Source of the DNA: Varroa destructor
Taxonomy: Eukaryota > Arthropoda > Arachnida > Mesostigmata > Varroidae
Length of the DNA stretch: 64,000 nt
NCBI RefSeq assembly: GCF_002443255.2
Contig: NW_019211455.1
Location: 39,187,014-39,251,013 of the forward strand
Direction of reading: 5' to 3'
Made by a program: the position numbers and the translations under genes. A model generated the notes under the pieces. That model worked only from the letters and a program-made list of their open reading frames with translations. It was not told the origin of the DNA and did no database searches. This document shows positions 53,263 through 64,000 of this stretch, piece by piece (within the stretch, counting starts at the first letter, position 1; every line of letters starts with the position of its first letter).

Positions 53263-54096
53263 AATAGAGCCGAACGATTTTTACTGCACACCAGCCGTAG
53301 TGAGCAAACAGCAGTACTGATAGTTAGCACTAATTACAGGCTGTTATTAAATAATGATACATTGCGTTAACGGTCAGCTTGTATGGCATCGGCTGGCATA
53401 GGTCAAGTCAAAATGGACATGCAACAAATCCTGAGTGCGGCAAAAGCCACGTGACGTCGTGGTGAGGATGTGGCAGATGTAGGCAGGGTTGCTTTCTGCG
53501 GGAGCATTCTCTGTAAATCTGCATAGGAATATCGATTTATTTCTGGGACTAGTAGCGATCCATATATCACCAAGAGGCATTTCCTCTAGACACATGGATA
53601 GCACTTGAGGTTCTACGCTATGTTTGGCTTCATCAGACCTGTCCATCTCTTCGTCCAGTTGGGTGCTGAGAAGGCCTCGAGGACGAGAGAGCTTTCGTCG
53701 GGTGATTCATGAAGCTCTAACTGAAGAAGACAGAATAGGTACCTATGGCCACTAACGACAGATGTGGTGAATGCGTATTTCGCAGTAGGTCCAGCTCTCC
53801 AGACATACCCTGTCCGTTATGCATCTGGCGGAGGCAACTGACAGGGAACAAAGGGCAAACACAGGATACTGTAGATTCTGGTTGAATGAAAGTGTCATTC
53901 AGTTAGAGGACCGGCTGCATTTTTATGTTTATTTCTTTTGTCCATTCCAGCCTCTTCCTATCCCGTTCAAGCTCGTTTGGCGTTTCGTGTCCGATTCGCT
54001 GGCGCGTTTATGTGATTTAGTAATTGTCCAATTACGTGAGTGTTGCTGGCAGATCAGCCGTTAGGGATGAGCTGCGGACGTTGCCGCCATACCAAG

Positions 54097-54129
54097 ACCC
54101 CCGCCCCGCCCCCGCCCCCGCCCCCGCCC
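54097..54129. repeat. CCCCCGCC tandem; G-quadruplex-capable on the minus strand
   Basis: Five consecutive C-runs of four or five bases separated by single G (CCCCCGCCCCGCCCCCGCCC and on). The minus strand therefore has at least four G-tracts with one-base loops, a classical G-quadruplex pattern, and resembles stacked GC boxes. Confidence 0.85.
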
Positions 54130-55508
54130 ACAAAAGAAGAACGACAAGAACAGTATCTGGATCGTTGAATGATCCGGGGTTCTAGTTTTACCTAGTGTCG
54201 TTGGAATAGTAGCTGTAGTAATGGTGACACATGTTATTGTTACAATCGTTGTCGTCGTGTAGCTGGTGCATCACTAGAACAACTGGGTGGTAAATCCGAC
54301 ACTGTTGTTTTCAGAGGCGGTATTATCAGGGAGTATGGCTATCGAGGATAGGACGACGTGTCTTTTCCTATCAAGAGTCGAACAAATGACAAACGTAAGC
54401 TTTTTTTAATATTTAGAGCCGTAAACGTTAACGCTATCCATATTTTAGCCAGTACAGCCTTTATTAATTGTAGTTGTTACCGTCATTTTTCGGCAGTTAA
54501 TCGGTTTGTTGATAACGCTCTACCGACCGTTCGATACGATATCAATCAATCAATCAATCAATAGGTTCGTTTGCAACTGTAGCTAGTCTAGAATTTAATG
54601 CAGGCAGCATAATGCTTTGTTTTTGTCAGTTATCGAAATAAGGGGAAAACAAGTTTAGTGGCCGCCTTTTCTGGTGCCACCGGACCTCGTGGAAACCAGT
54701 TGAGCTGCAGCATATCAGAATGCAATAAAGATGAGCTTGGAGCTTTTCGTATAAACTGATATTAGAGGATGGCTGAATGCGGGTGTCAGTCTTTACGTTT
54801 TCAAACATGGATACAGCTTGTAGTATTATCATTATTGGGTGCGATTGTTGTTTCTTTCTTCACAACGGGTTGTTCTGTCAGTGCGCTGCGATTTACTATT
54901 GCTTGGTGTTTAATAGTAATAATAACTGACGTCCATTGCGCGTATTCTGGAAAACGATTTCTCACATCTTACACTTGCCCTCGATCCACACCCTCGATAT
55001 TTGCCCCTTTCTGCCTTCGCTTATTATAACAATCCTCAGTTGCTCGACCGTCCTGAATGACTGCAGATCACTTGCATCGCTGCACAACTGTTTACGTCTA
55101 TATATATATATATCATAGGTCAGAGCGTAGAAATAATATGTTCCACGTCGTACGAATAATTCGTACGTTGACACAGATCAGCACATGCAACAGATACTGC
55201 CTACAAAAATGTAACTGATATCATCGCTCTCACATGTCTGACGCAGATGTTTGGCTTCGGCACCTTTAACTTTAGAAACAGTAACAGAAATAACTACAGC
55301 AGCATGAACTGTGCTCATAATTCTGCTCGAACAATCCTTTTTTACGTTAGCTCTATGTCTGATTTAGTTCTGTGTTGATAATGAGCAAATGTACACGAGT
55401 GATTACAGGCATCTACTGATCAGTCCTTTTCCTTAAAGAGGTAGACGAAAATAAAGGTCAAAAAAGTAATATACATTTGTGCTGGTCGCTATTGTTAATG
55501 GCGGTCCG

Positions 55509-55526
55509 CAGCAGCAGCAGCAGCAG

Positions 55527-55564
<38 letters not shown>

Positions 55565-55586
55565 CCAGCAGCACCAGCAGCAGCAA
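55509..55586. repeat. Interrupted CAG/CTG trinucleotide repeat outside a recognised exon
   Basis: About 26 CAG triplets interrupted by three CAC units. The plus strand is CAG; the minus strand, on which the Phactr gene runs, reads CTG. It lies about 1.4 kb downstream of the last Phactr exon that I can support. Confidence 0.9.
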
Positions 55587-56990
55587 TACACCGAGGATGC
55601 GTGCTAATTGATCAATACATTAACAGCAATAATAATTAACAAAATGCTCAAACGGCGATCTACAGTTTGCTAGGCAGCTGCCACCACAGCAAGAAGCTTC
55701 TCTAAATCGGCTTACTAATGACTGGTGTCGTTAGAAGTTGATCATCGTTTAGATTTTCGTCAGCGCACAGCGGTACAGCTGGTTGTCAGGGTAAGAGAAA
55801 TTAAGTGTTTTTTGCTCGCCGCTGACCCAAAAGCCTGGGTGGGAAACTGGGTGTATTTGTATATTACAATCACTTCTCGGATGCATGCGAACCTGCACGT
55901 GTGTCTGTTTGTATGCAAACGGATTTCATCAGGACCGAACTGAGGCTATCGAGAGCGGTAGCGATCCGTTTGTTAAGGATGTGCCTGTCGTTACAATAAT
56001 ATACAATGCCCCCATACTTGTCACAGTTTCAAGACTCTAGTGAAACGCATGACGAACTCCGATGTACGCTGAAAGTGTCGTCTCCCATCCAGCCATTTTA
56101 TCTGTCGCCTTGGCCTATTCTTCATCCTTTCTCTCTGTATCGTTTTCTCCCTAGCAATTTCTGGTCACATCTAATATCACACCACTGGCCTTTATGGCCT
56201 ATGGAATCTGTAACACGACCACATTTTGAATAATCGTAAGTTACTATCGATAAATAGCAGTCTAATCACTCACTGATTCGTTTATGTGCGCACCTCACCT
56301 CGAACCGTATTTTCGAAATTAATCAGATAAGTTTACTCTATGATTTTTCCTGTCCTCCGAAGCAAATAAAAATGAATCTGTATGTTACGACTACTTCGGA
56401 AATGATTATAATGATTTTTGAGGTTTACGTGCATGTACTTGGCTTTGCAATGAAAAGAGATCGTAAAACATATGGGCATACGGTTTTTCAAAAAAACGGC
56501 CGAGAAAAAATGTGTGGCATTTTCATATTTCTACTTAATTGCTTTTCGAAGCGGCATACTGGAACTAAAGGTCGGCTTCACTTCGATATCGTAAAATAAC
56601 GACAAAAGAATAGGGACTCAACGATGATAGAATGACGGCTTAGTCGTAATAGCACTAGAAACACTTATTTCTTAAACAGGGTTCCTTGGGGAATGTACTC
56701 ACTCTAATTGATAGGGGTACTGCAACGAGTTCTCGGATTAAAGTAAAATACTGAAGTTAGATGGGTTGAAAAAACAAACAATCGAGTCAGGTAGCGTGGG
56801 GTAGTCAGGGTGAGAATCAATGCACGAGATCAACAACTCTAAAGGAGCTGCCCTTTAGAAAAAAACCTGAATACGTGACTAACAATACCTATGGTAAAAC
56901 TAATCGAATTTGAACTGCCTAACACTATAATAATATACATTTAAATTCATACGGTATTCAAAATTATTGGGGAATGGACCTGATATTAAC

Positions 56991-58986
56991 CTCGTCAGGT
57001 GTCGGCTTTCTTCATGAACCTCCATCTCCTGCGCCTTGAACTCATTGAGTTCCTTACGGATCATTGCCTTGTCCTTAGGCGTAAGCCTCGTCCACGGCTT
57101 GTCCGCTCTGCGATCGTAGTCATGCGCCTGCGTCACTTCGACGTAATCGTTGAAACGAATGATCTTACGCTCCTTAAGCTCCTCAATCGTCGGACGAAAG
57201 CTCAGCTTTCTAATGAGCACCTATTTACCGTACGCCGATTAGAGTCCGTGTATGAGGGATACAACAAATCATTTTTTGCCAGAACAACGATGCAATCGTT
57301 TATAGAAACTGTGATGACTGTTCGGCACAACTAAAGAAGTAAAACTCAATAGATAGTATACTACAAGCATCCTAAAAGGATTCTCTAGAAAATATACTTT
57401 ACCAGTGTGTGATCTATCAACAGTCCCAAATACGCACCTTTTTTTTCATATCCTTTTCCTTGAGCCGCTCCTCAGGTGTATTCTGGTAGAGGATATTGCG
57501 CTGTTCAAGTTCTTCTGCCGTCGGCCGAAGGCTCAATCTGCGCGTCAACTTACCACTGAGCGCCTCCCGAGTCGCCGCCCGATCCCGAAAATAGCTTTCA
57601 TCCTTCAAAATATTGCGTTCAATCAGCTCTTGCCTACGACAGCCATATAATAACAGTAATAATGCATAGAATCGCATAACATTAGAATGAAAAGAAAAAA
57701 AAAAACGTTGAAAAGCGGATTCCAGTGTAACACGAGTATTTCAAATTTGTCGTCAATAGAAACATCTTTAGATCAGGAGACATGAGCTGTACTTGGTAAA
57801 GACAATGTAATCAAGCAGAGTTGCCACCCATGGCATCTTACTTGTCAGGTCTTTGAGCGAGTTTCATCGCAAGTGAATCCTTCCTGGCAATCTTTGCCTG
57901 CAACCGTCCTTGTTCATCATCACCATAATAATCTCTCCATTTTACGGGATCATCTTCGTCATCACTGTCGGCGTTCGAAGCCACCGAATTAAAACGCGCC
58001 AACACGGCAGGATACGGAGGCGGCGGCTTTAGTGGGAGACTCCCGCCTTGACCCCCTGTCTGATTAACCCCTCCTCCTGCTCCAGATGACTTGTTCTCTT
58101 TGTCCTGCATTGCAGCACTATATGACGGTGGCGCCTAAAACGCATCAATATTGCACACACATTTGAAATACCCTAGTAATAATATTCATGTAACGACATT
58201 GATCACCTTGGACATCATTGAGGACGGAGATGGGCTCCATGTATGCAGGTTGTTTCCTGCGCCAGTAAAACCTGGCCCATGTGTACGATTACAGGAGTAA
58301 CATTAATTGTTCAAAATGATCGGGGTTGTGCAGAAAATAGTCAAATCGTCTACACGGACTAAATGCTCACCTTGCCGAATGGCACTCCATTACTATTTTG
58401 TAAGCTCGATCCTATTGCATTGCCAGAATTTGTTGGTCGTAATCGAAGTTGGGCGAGGCTCAGTGCCGTTACAAGCGGCTGCTGCGCCACAGTGGGACTC
58501 TCAGGATTCGATCCAGGAAGGCCTGCACCCCCCTGTCCATTGCTGAGTTTAGGGGACCCACCGGCTCCCGCTAAGCCGGACCCGACAGCCAGTGCAGAAG
58601 TGGTCTTCTTAAGGGCAGACTTGCGGGGCACGCTACCCATCGACTGGATGCCCCCGGACGCCGGTGGGCCTCCCGTGGGAGTACCCAATGGGGGCAAAGG
58701 GGAGCCACGTGCTGCCTCTTCCTTGTCAGCCTCTTCATCTAAAACAGCCCATAAATGAAAACAATTAGTAGAACCAATTTGGTCCGAAGCTGCTATACGT
58801 TGAGTTCATTTTAACATAGTTCAACTTGCACATTACAGTTTGGCACATTTTTTCCTGGCTTGCCTTCTATCGCGCTCAAAACATAATTTAGCTTTGACTT
58901 CCAAGTGTACCTATCAACGGTGCCTACCGTTATGTTGAAGAGGCTTAAAGGTAGAGGCTGCTGACTGCTGTTGCTGCTGCTGCTGC

Positions 58987-59062
<76 letters not shown>

Positions 59063-62000
59063 GCTGTTGTTGCTGGGTTTGCATCTGCTGCTGGAGCTGC
59101 TGCTGCAGGTTAGAAAAGCTAGCCAGTCGCTCGTGCTGAGTCTGCAAATGTTGTTGTTGCTGTTGTTGTTGTGCTTGAAGGAGCACCTGCGTCTGTTGGC
59201 CACCCGGAGCCACCTGCGAAAGCTGCATGTGTTGCATCTGATGCACCTAAAGGGATCAGAAGAAATACGGAGACATAGAGGATAAATGAAAAAATTGAAA
59301 CATTGAGATGAAAAAATTATAGTGCAGTTCGACATCCGCATTTAAATTATATAATTCTCATCTGTAGGAACACTCATATGGTAGAATATCTATGCCTACA
59401 TCTATAAATGAATAAAAATTGAGTCTAACTTTTCGACCATATTTTCCTGTATAACATAATCTGCCCGATGCACAGCATAGCACGAATCCATATTACGCTA
59501 TGTGGTACTATTTTTGTTACGGTCAAGCTAAATCAAATTTCCTACAGGAACTTTTACATCTCAGCGAAAGATGACATTGTCTAGCACTGTGTGTCGGCTA
59601 CTTTGTCGTCGGAACACAATATAATGCCCTTAATGATTTGATCACTAAGATGCTCATTAGCTAACAACATATTCCAATGCCAACAAACGAAACGATATCA
59701 CACCATGAATTGTACCTGTTGAGGATGCGACTGCTGCTGCTGAAGTATAAAGCTCTGCTGTTGCTGCTGTAGGCCCTGGTGCTTACTGCTGTAGTTGGAA
59801 AAGCCCCCATCGTCAGGGTCATCGTTATCTTTAGGCGTCTCTCCGGGGGGCGGCGGTACCACTGAGGGGCAATCCACAGACGACATTCCGCCCTGGCCCG
59901 AGAGACCTGCCACTTTCCCAATGACGCACTCAGTGCCAGGGCCTGAAAGTTTTTTCAATACATCGAAGCACTTGTAATCCTGAAGGCACTAGCCTACATG
60001 TGATAAAAGTCTATAGTACGTTCATAGTTAACTCGACATGAACACGAACCTGGGTGCCCCATATTCATACACATTTTGTTCGATCAAGGTACGACAAATT
60101 CCACATATCGTTCAGGAAAAATTGAATTCGTCGTACCCTACCAAAAATATGGAAGATTTTAAACAAATACGTTTCCATCAGAATTTTTCTATGTCAGTCA
60201 TAAGAGGCTTTCTACGATTGATTGAAATGATCTTGCCACTGGCGTTATGTTCTCTACGATAGTTTGTTAACATTTATGAGAACAAGATACGGAGTTCGAA
60301 GCAGGCCTTAGTGCGGGGATAGCGTACCTAAGTTCCCATAAAAAATCTCCATATTCTTTGATATTCTATTAATGCAAATAATAAGCGACGCGTAGTTGTT
60401 GTGTATAACCAAGCAGTAAAACCTGCAACGTTAGGTGGTAACAACACGACCTTTCGTTTTAAGTGCCATTGTAAAGGGCTCAAGCTTATAGTACCTATTT
60501 GTTGTTATCGAGGCTTTTTTTTTTTTATCTCCGCGTGGGAAATGGAGGCATGACGGTTAATTAAGCTGCATACACGTATAAAAAAGATGATAACACTTGT
60601 ATTGACTTAAGCCAGCACAAGGAACTGACTATAAAATAGGTTTTGGTTCGCCTCTTCTGACCATGACGCCCAATAGTAATAATGATCATGTTTAGTACTT
60701 AGGTAATTGGTATAGCTTCAGAGAAGGTAAACATGCCGATCTCTTCCTGAGCTGCAACGAATAATTGCAATGATAGTTCCGACGATGCTTGTATATATGG
60801 ATTTATGCGTACATCTTAGGGGTTACAACATGTTTACAAAACTGACTAGTTATTTACGTTAAAAAAACGTGAAACTAAATACATTTTTGTTATTTATACA
60901 CCAGTGGTCAGAACAAGACGCGCTGCGTTTGTTCCACGCTCATACTTCCACCCATGGAAATCTGGACTGAACACGCCATGGGTGACCACGCCAACAATGT
61001 TAATTCGGGAATCATACCTCGGTCAGCGAAATACGTCATTTTTATAGACTAGAGTACGTTTTATAACAAGTAAGCGCAATTACTTGACACAATTGCACGA
61101 GTCAGAACGGGCTCGTAACAACATCAAGCGAACGATAACCCATCCTAATAGTTGTTATTATTAATTACCGCCACTTATCCAACCTCAGTTAAAGATTACA
61201 AGGGCGTTTATGGCATAGCCATATACGCATCAACACCGCATAAGATAAGTTTATATCAGCACAAAGAACATGCTCGTGGTTTAAATTAGAAGTGACACCA
61301 TAAGATAATTCATGGTATACCATAGTGGAGTGTGACTGGTTTGTCCTTTGTGGCAAAAAAGAACGACTCACATACGGTACACGGAATAGCGCTATGCAAA
61401 CGCGGACGCCATTTACTTAAAGGAACTCTTCTTGATGTGGAGGGGAGCTCCATACTCGACGAACACTGTTATAACTAAGCAACGGTGCAGTGAGGAGCTA
61501 AACGAAGATACTCGAGTAGCGACAGGTGCGACATAGTCCATAGTGCATCGCCCCACCTCAAAGTTAGCGGAACGGGCCCCTCCAGTAAATTCTATCAGGA
61601 CCCATAGCCTTCCTTAGCTAAATATAAACCTGTCTCATAGTCAGTGTCATATCTTTAACCCCTACTAGAACCCGATGCCGCTCCTTACGTTCCTACGATA
61701 CGCTACAGATGACGCGAGTCTCGCCGCGCGCTCGCGCCAAATATTAGATATAGGGAGCCATTTTGCTAAACAGGTCAGTGCTGTAACTTCATAGAAGTTC
61801 GAATAAAGTTGACGTTTTGACAATGCACGCATAACTACGACACCAATCATTTTCCCACTCAACCACCTCCTCTACAAATCTAAACGTAGACATCTGCCAG
61901 CCTGAGTCCCCATTGTTTTTTACCGGCAGTATCGACTAAGCCGTATTTTCCAGGACAACGTTCAAACAGATTAGTAGAACTGCAGTTCTGATAAAGTTCT

Positions 62001-62262
62001 AAGTAGAAACGTGCTGAACATGAATTTAAATACATTTGTCTAAATTTCCCAACAATAAGTCTCTGAAACAAATTAATTTAAAAACAGATTATACGTTATA
62101 TTAACGAGAGTTATTAAGTCTATTGCGATTAATCCGTTCCGTACCATTTGTCGAGCCGTTTGAAAGCTGCGAAGCAACTTGTTGTTGTTGGCCAAGGACG
62201 GCTCCCGGAAGACCAGATCCTCCTGTCGTTGGAGAATCCCTCTGTTGAGGAACTCCTTGTAA

Positions 62263-62293
<31 letters not shown>

Positions 62294-62797
62294 ATTTGGG
62301 AAAACCTGAGGTTTAGACTAGAGGTGAGTTGGGCAATCCGAAGAGGCAACGTCGGCGAAGGAGCGGGGGACGTATCGTTAGAAAACATTGGGGGGGGAGG
62401 AATCAGGCCCACCTCACCAACGCCCCCAGTCAGACTTCCTAAGCCACTCATACTGCTTAGGGGACCCAAGTGACCGCCTTCGTCTACAACGCCTAGCTCG
62501 GGCAGGGCCAGCACGGACAGAGCGGCATTGCCATCACTGCTAGCGAAACCAATTTTGCCTGCAATCAGGCAATCAATCACAATGAAGAAACCCAAAAGGA
62601 GACTTTAACATAATCTAACACACCTATATAATAAAGCAGTAAGATCGATTTCTCTCAAGATCAGCTCTTGCCGTGAAAATTTTCACCTGACCACACAGAA
62701 GTCATTGTAGTACAATATTGTGCAGTTAGAAATGGTTCATGCAGCAAGCAATCTAGCGACTACGGATATTGCTCTTGTACTTTTGAAAACACATATA

Positions 62798-62846
<49 letters not shown>

Positions 62847-63709
62847 GGGGAGAGAGGGATTTGCATGCTTAGCTCGTATACATACAGAATAAAGCATGCA
62901 AACTCAAACATATTTTGCCAGGCTGCTTGTCGTAGCGGATATACGTTCACTCGATATTCTTAGAACCAAAAGAGCGCCAGCCTTTCTAAAACAAAACAGC
63001 AAATTCATCATAGCGAAGACCGGTTCATCGTTTTCAAAATTTGACCGAATATTAACTATAATCCAATCTATTCAAGATTATAATTTCTTCTTTGTCCGAA
63101 GTCGAAGGTTTGCGTTACTATGTTCAGGCTTCTAAAAAAAAAGTCCAAGAAGGCTTCTAGGAGGCAAACCTGAAAATCCCAATGGAGTCTGGGCTCGAAA
63201 GATCAGAAAAGCCCAAAAAGCCATATTTAATATACCTTGACTCTTTGTAGAGAAGTGAACGATTTTACGACCAGAATATCAATTACCAATTAGACTGTCC
63301 AAACGAACCGGTAAGATTCGTCTTTTTGATACTTCCTGCGCTTTTTTGCATCTTGTGTACTTGTCGGCCGCTTTGAGCTCTTGCTTTTTTGAGACCCTTA
63401 AGCTACTAAAATTCAATTGTGATGGGATATTTTGTATGTAACATGTTTGAGCGACTTTGTAAAAAATGTACACCAAGCAGTATCGATTGATTCGCGGTTG
63501 CTACTGAAAGGTTACCGAGCTTGTTGACTGAGTTGACATCGTGTGAGGTGGTGCCGAGAGGCGGGCTGAAGTCCTGGGCTCGCAACACCCCACGTTGAAT
63601 GAGCTCTTCTTTTGATGCTCGCATTGAGATCTTGCGCTCCAGGCTCCTTGAAGTTGCCTCGAACTTTTCAGATTTCTTTTTCCGACGCCACTTCCACGGT
63701 TTAAATAAT
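56991..63709 (-). CDS. Phactr: Phosphatase and actin regulator (Phactr) protein, first exon(s) outside window
   Basis: Exons in transcript order: 63709-63516, 62558-62145, 59942-59716, 59246-58928, 58738-58371, 58134-57842, 57633-57438 and 57220-56991, about 747 residues, with all phases agreeing. The N-terminal block has a basic stretch ([14 protein letters not shown]) and the first RPEL motif ([20 protein letters not shown]). A long linker rich in Gln, Gly, Ser and Pro follows. Then come [19 protein letters not shown] and three more RPEL motifs ([33 protein letters not shown] and [16 protein letters not shown]), and the PP1-binding block ([19 protein letters not shown] to SRHLTR). RPEL motifs bind G-actin and the C-terminus binds PP1; both are family knowledge. 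The first exon enters mid-codon, so the start codon is beyond 64000. After SRHLTR a weak donor (gttaat, at 56990) may lead to a final tiny exon; reading through instead reaches a stop at 56900-56902 with an unfamiliar tail. Confidence 0.92.
58965..59057 (-). repeat. Run of 31 consecutive glutamine codons in Phactr
   Basis: In-frame glutamine codons in exon 59246-58928. The centre (58989-59030) is 14 CAA codons in a row, flanked by blocks of mostly CAG. The exon has further Gln-rich text on both sides ([10 protein letters not shown] upstream), and exons 62558-62145 and 59942-59716 also have Q runs. No domain is disrupted; the tract lies in the disordered linker between the N-terminal and C-terminal RPEL blocks. 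Confidence 0.95.
59943..62144 (-). other. Phactr intron, no further exon seen
   Basis: The flanking exons join in phase 1 without an intervening exon (SNGSTNG followed by PGTECVIG). Small open frames inside have no recognisable content. A microexon skipped in this reading cannot be ruled out. Confidence 0.6.
62801..62846. repeat. TA microsatellite in Phactr intron
   Basis: TA run with a single G interruption, in the intron between exons 63709-63516 and 62558-62145, about 240 bp before the second exon in transcript order. Confidence 0.9.
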
Positions 63710-64000
63710 CTGCAACAGAACACCATCAGTGTCAAATGTTAATCTCACTATTGAACTAAAATGCTCTCTTCATTAATTAAAATTATAAAACTGTTCTGAA
63801 AAGCGAATAAATCTGACTGGAATCAGAAGAACCTAAAATAAGAATCAGCGTCCTCCGTTCCCACATACATATCGGTCATTCCCCTATGAAAAGTTTTTCC
63901 TTATCGTTTTTGAGAGCGCTAATACTTGTGAACCTCGTTCTTTCAAGTCCACCCTATTTTAACCTATATGATTATATTTCAGCCGAGTAGATATCACTAT
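63710..64000 (-). other. Phactr intron at the right edge
   Basis: Upstream of the acceptor (ctgttgcag) of the first visible Phactr exon. No exon is seen; the start codon and promoter lie beyond the window. Confidence 0.7.

Larger units (their letters stand above)
46909..56990. other. Intergenic region between laminin beta and Phactr, no gene recognised
   Basis: About 10 kb lying downstream of both convergent genes. Contents I can support are the assembly gap and the GCC, CCCCCGCC, ATCA (54541-54560) and CAG/CTG repeats. Open frames are short. The most protein-like one is on the minus strand at 53374-53700 (about 108 codons with upstream extension, including IFLCRFTENAPAESNPAYIC); I do not recognise it. 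The last exon and 3' UTR of the minus-strand Phactr gene may extend into the right part of this interval. Confidence 0.4.

Noticed and set aside
58208..58262. Possible extra Phactr exon (minus strand, ending at a gtgatc donor)
   Set aside because: Acceptors available upstream give a phase that does not match the preceding exon (which ends in phase 0), while the flanking exons already join in phase.

Overview
The window is animal nuclear DNA. Genes are split into many short exons with GT/AG junctions, introns run from about 60 bp to several kb, TA microsatellites are frequent, and two decayed mariner transposons are present. Protein content (a laminin beta chain, a Phactr actin/PP1 regulator with RPEL motifs, and an animal DUF389 membrane protein), together with the glutamine-rich tracts and mariner load, suggests an arthropod. 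A mite or other chelicerate is my best guess, but this is inference and I cannot prove it without a search. There is one 100-base assembly gap (48296-48395).

Layout. (1) 471-7426, plus strand: the 3' part of a DUF389-family multi-pass membrane protein gene, seven exons, phase-consistent throughout, ending in a long basic, Ser-rich tail. A near-perfect 22-bp hairpin lies in one intron. (2) 7427-22934: a long stretch with no gene I can support. It holds the 3' flank of the DUF389 gene, a mutated plus-strand mariner transposase relic (9652-10474), GC-rich patches near 10.7-12.2 and 13.0-13.5 kb with weak promoter-like signals, and a TA microsatellite. (3) 22953-30030, plus: a signal-peptide exon and two further coding exons for a Tyr/Ser/Gly-rich secreted sequence. 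They join in phase to the laminin gene that follows, so they may be a long N-terminal extension of it; they may also be a separate small gene. A second, minus-strand mariner relic sits in the first intron. (4) 30998-46665, plus: the whole laminin beta chain from the LN domain to the stop codon, 21 exons whose phases all agree, about 1735 residues. (5) 46666-56990: about 10 kb with no recognised gene, holding the gap and several striking repeats (GCC, CCCCCGCC and CAG/CTG). (6) 56991-63709, minus: a Phactr gene, eight exons, with four RPEL motifs, glutamine-rich linkers including 31 consecutive Gln, and the PP1-binding C-terminal block. Its first exon(s) lie beyond the right edge and its last few codons are unresolved.

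The three genes do not form a pathway. Laminin beta is an extracellular basement-membrane subunit, Phactr couples G-actin to PP1 inside the cell, and the DUF389 protein is a membrane protein of unknown function. I found no dense new gene system. The items most worth a second look are the hairpin at 1403-1450, the unresolved laminin N-terminus with three competing exon models, the four RRxS-type motifs in the DUF389 tail, the Phactr C-terminus, and the CAG/CTG and G-rich repeats downstream of Phactr.
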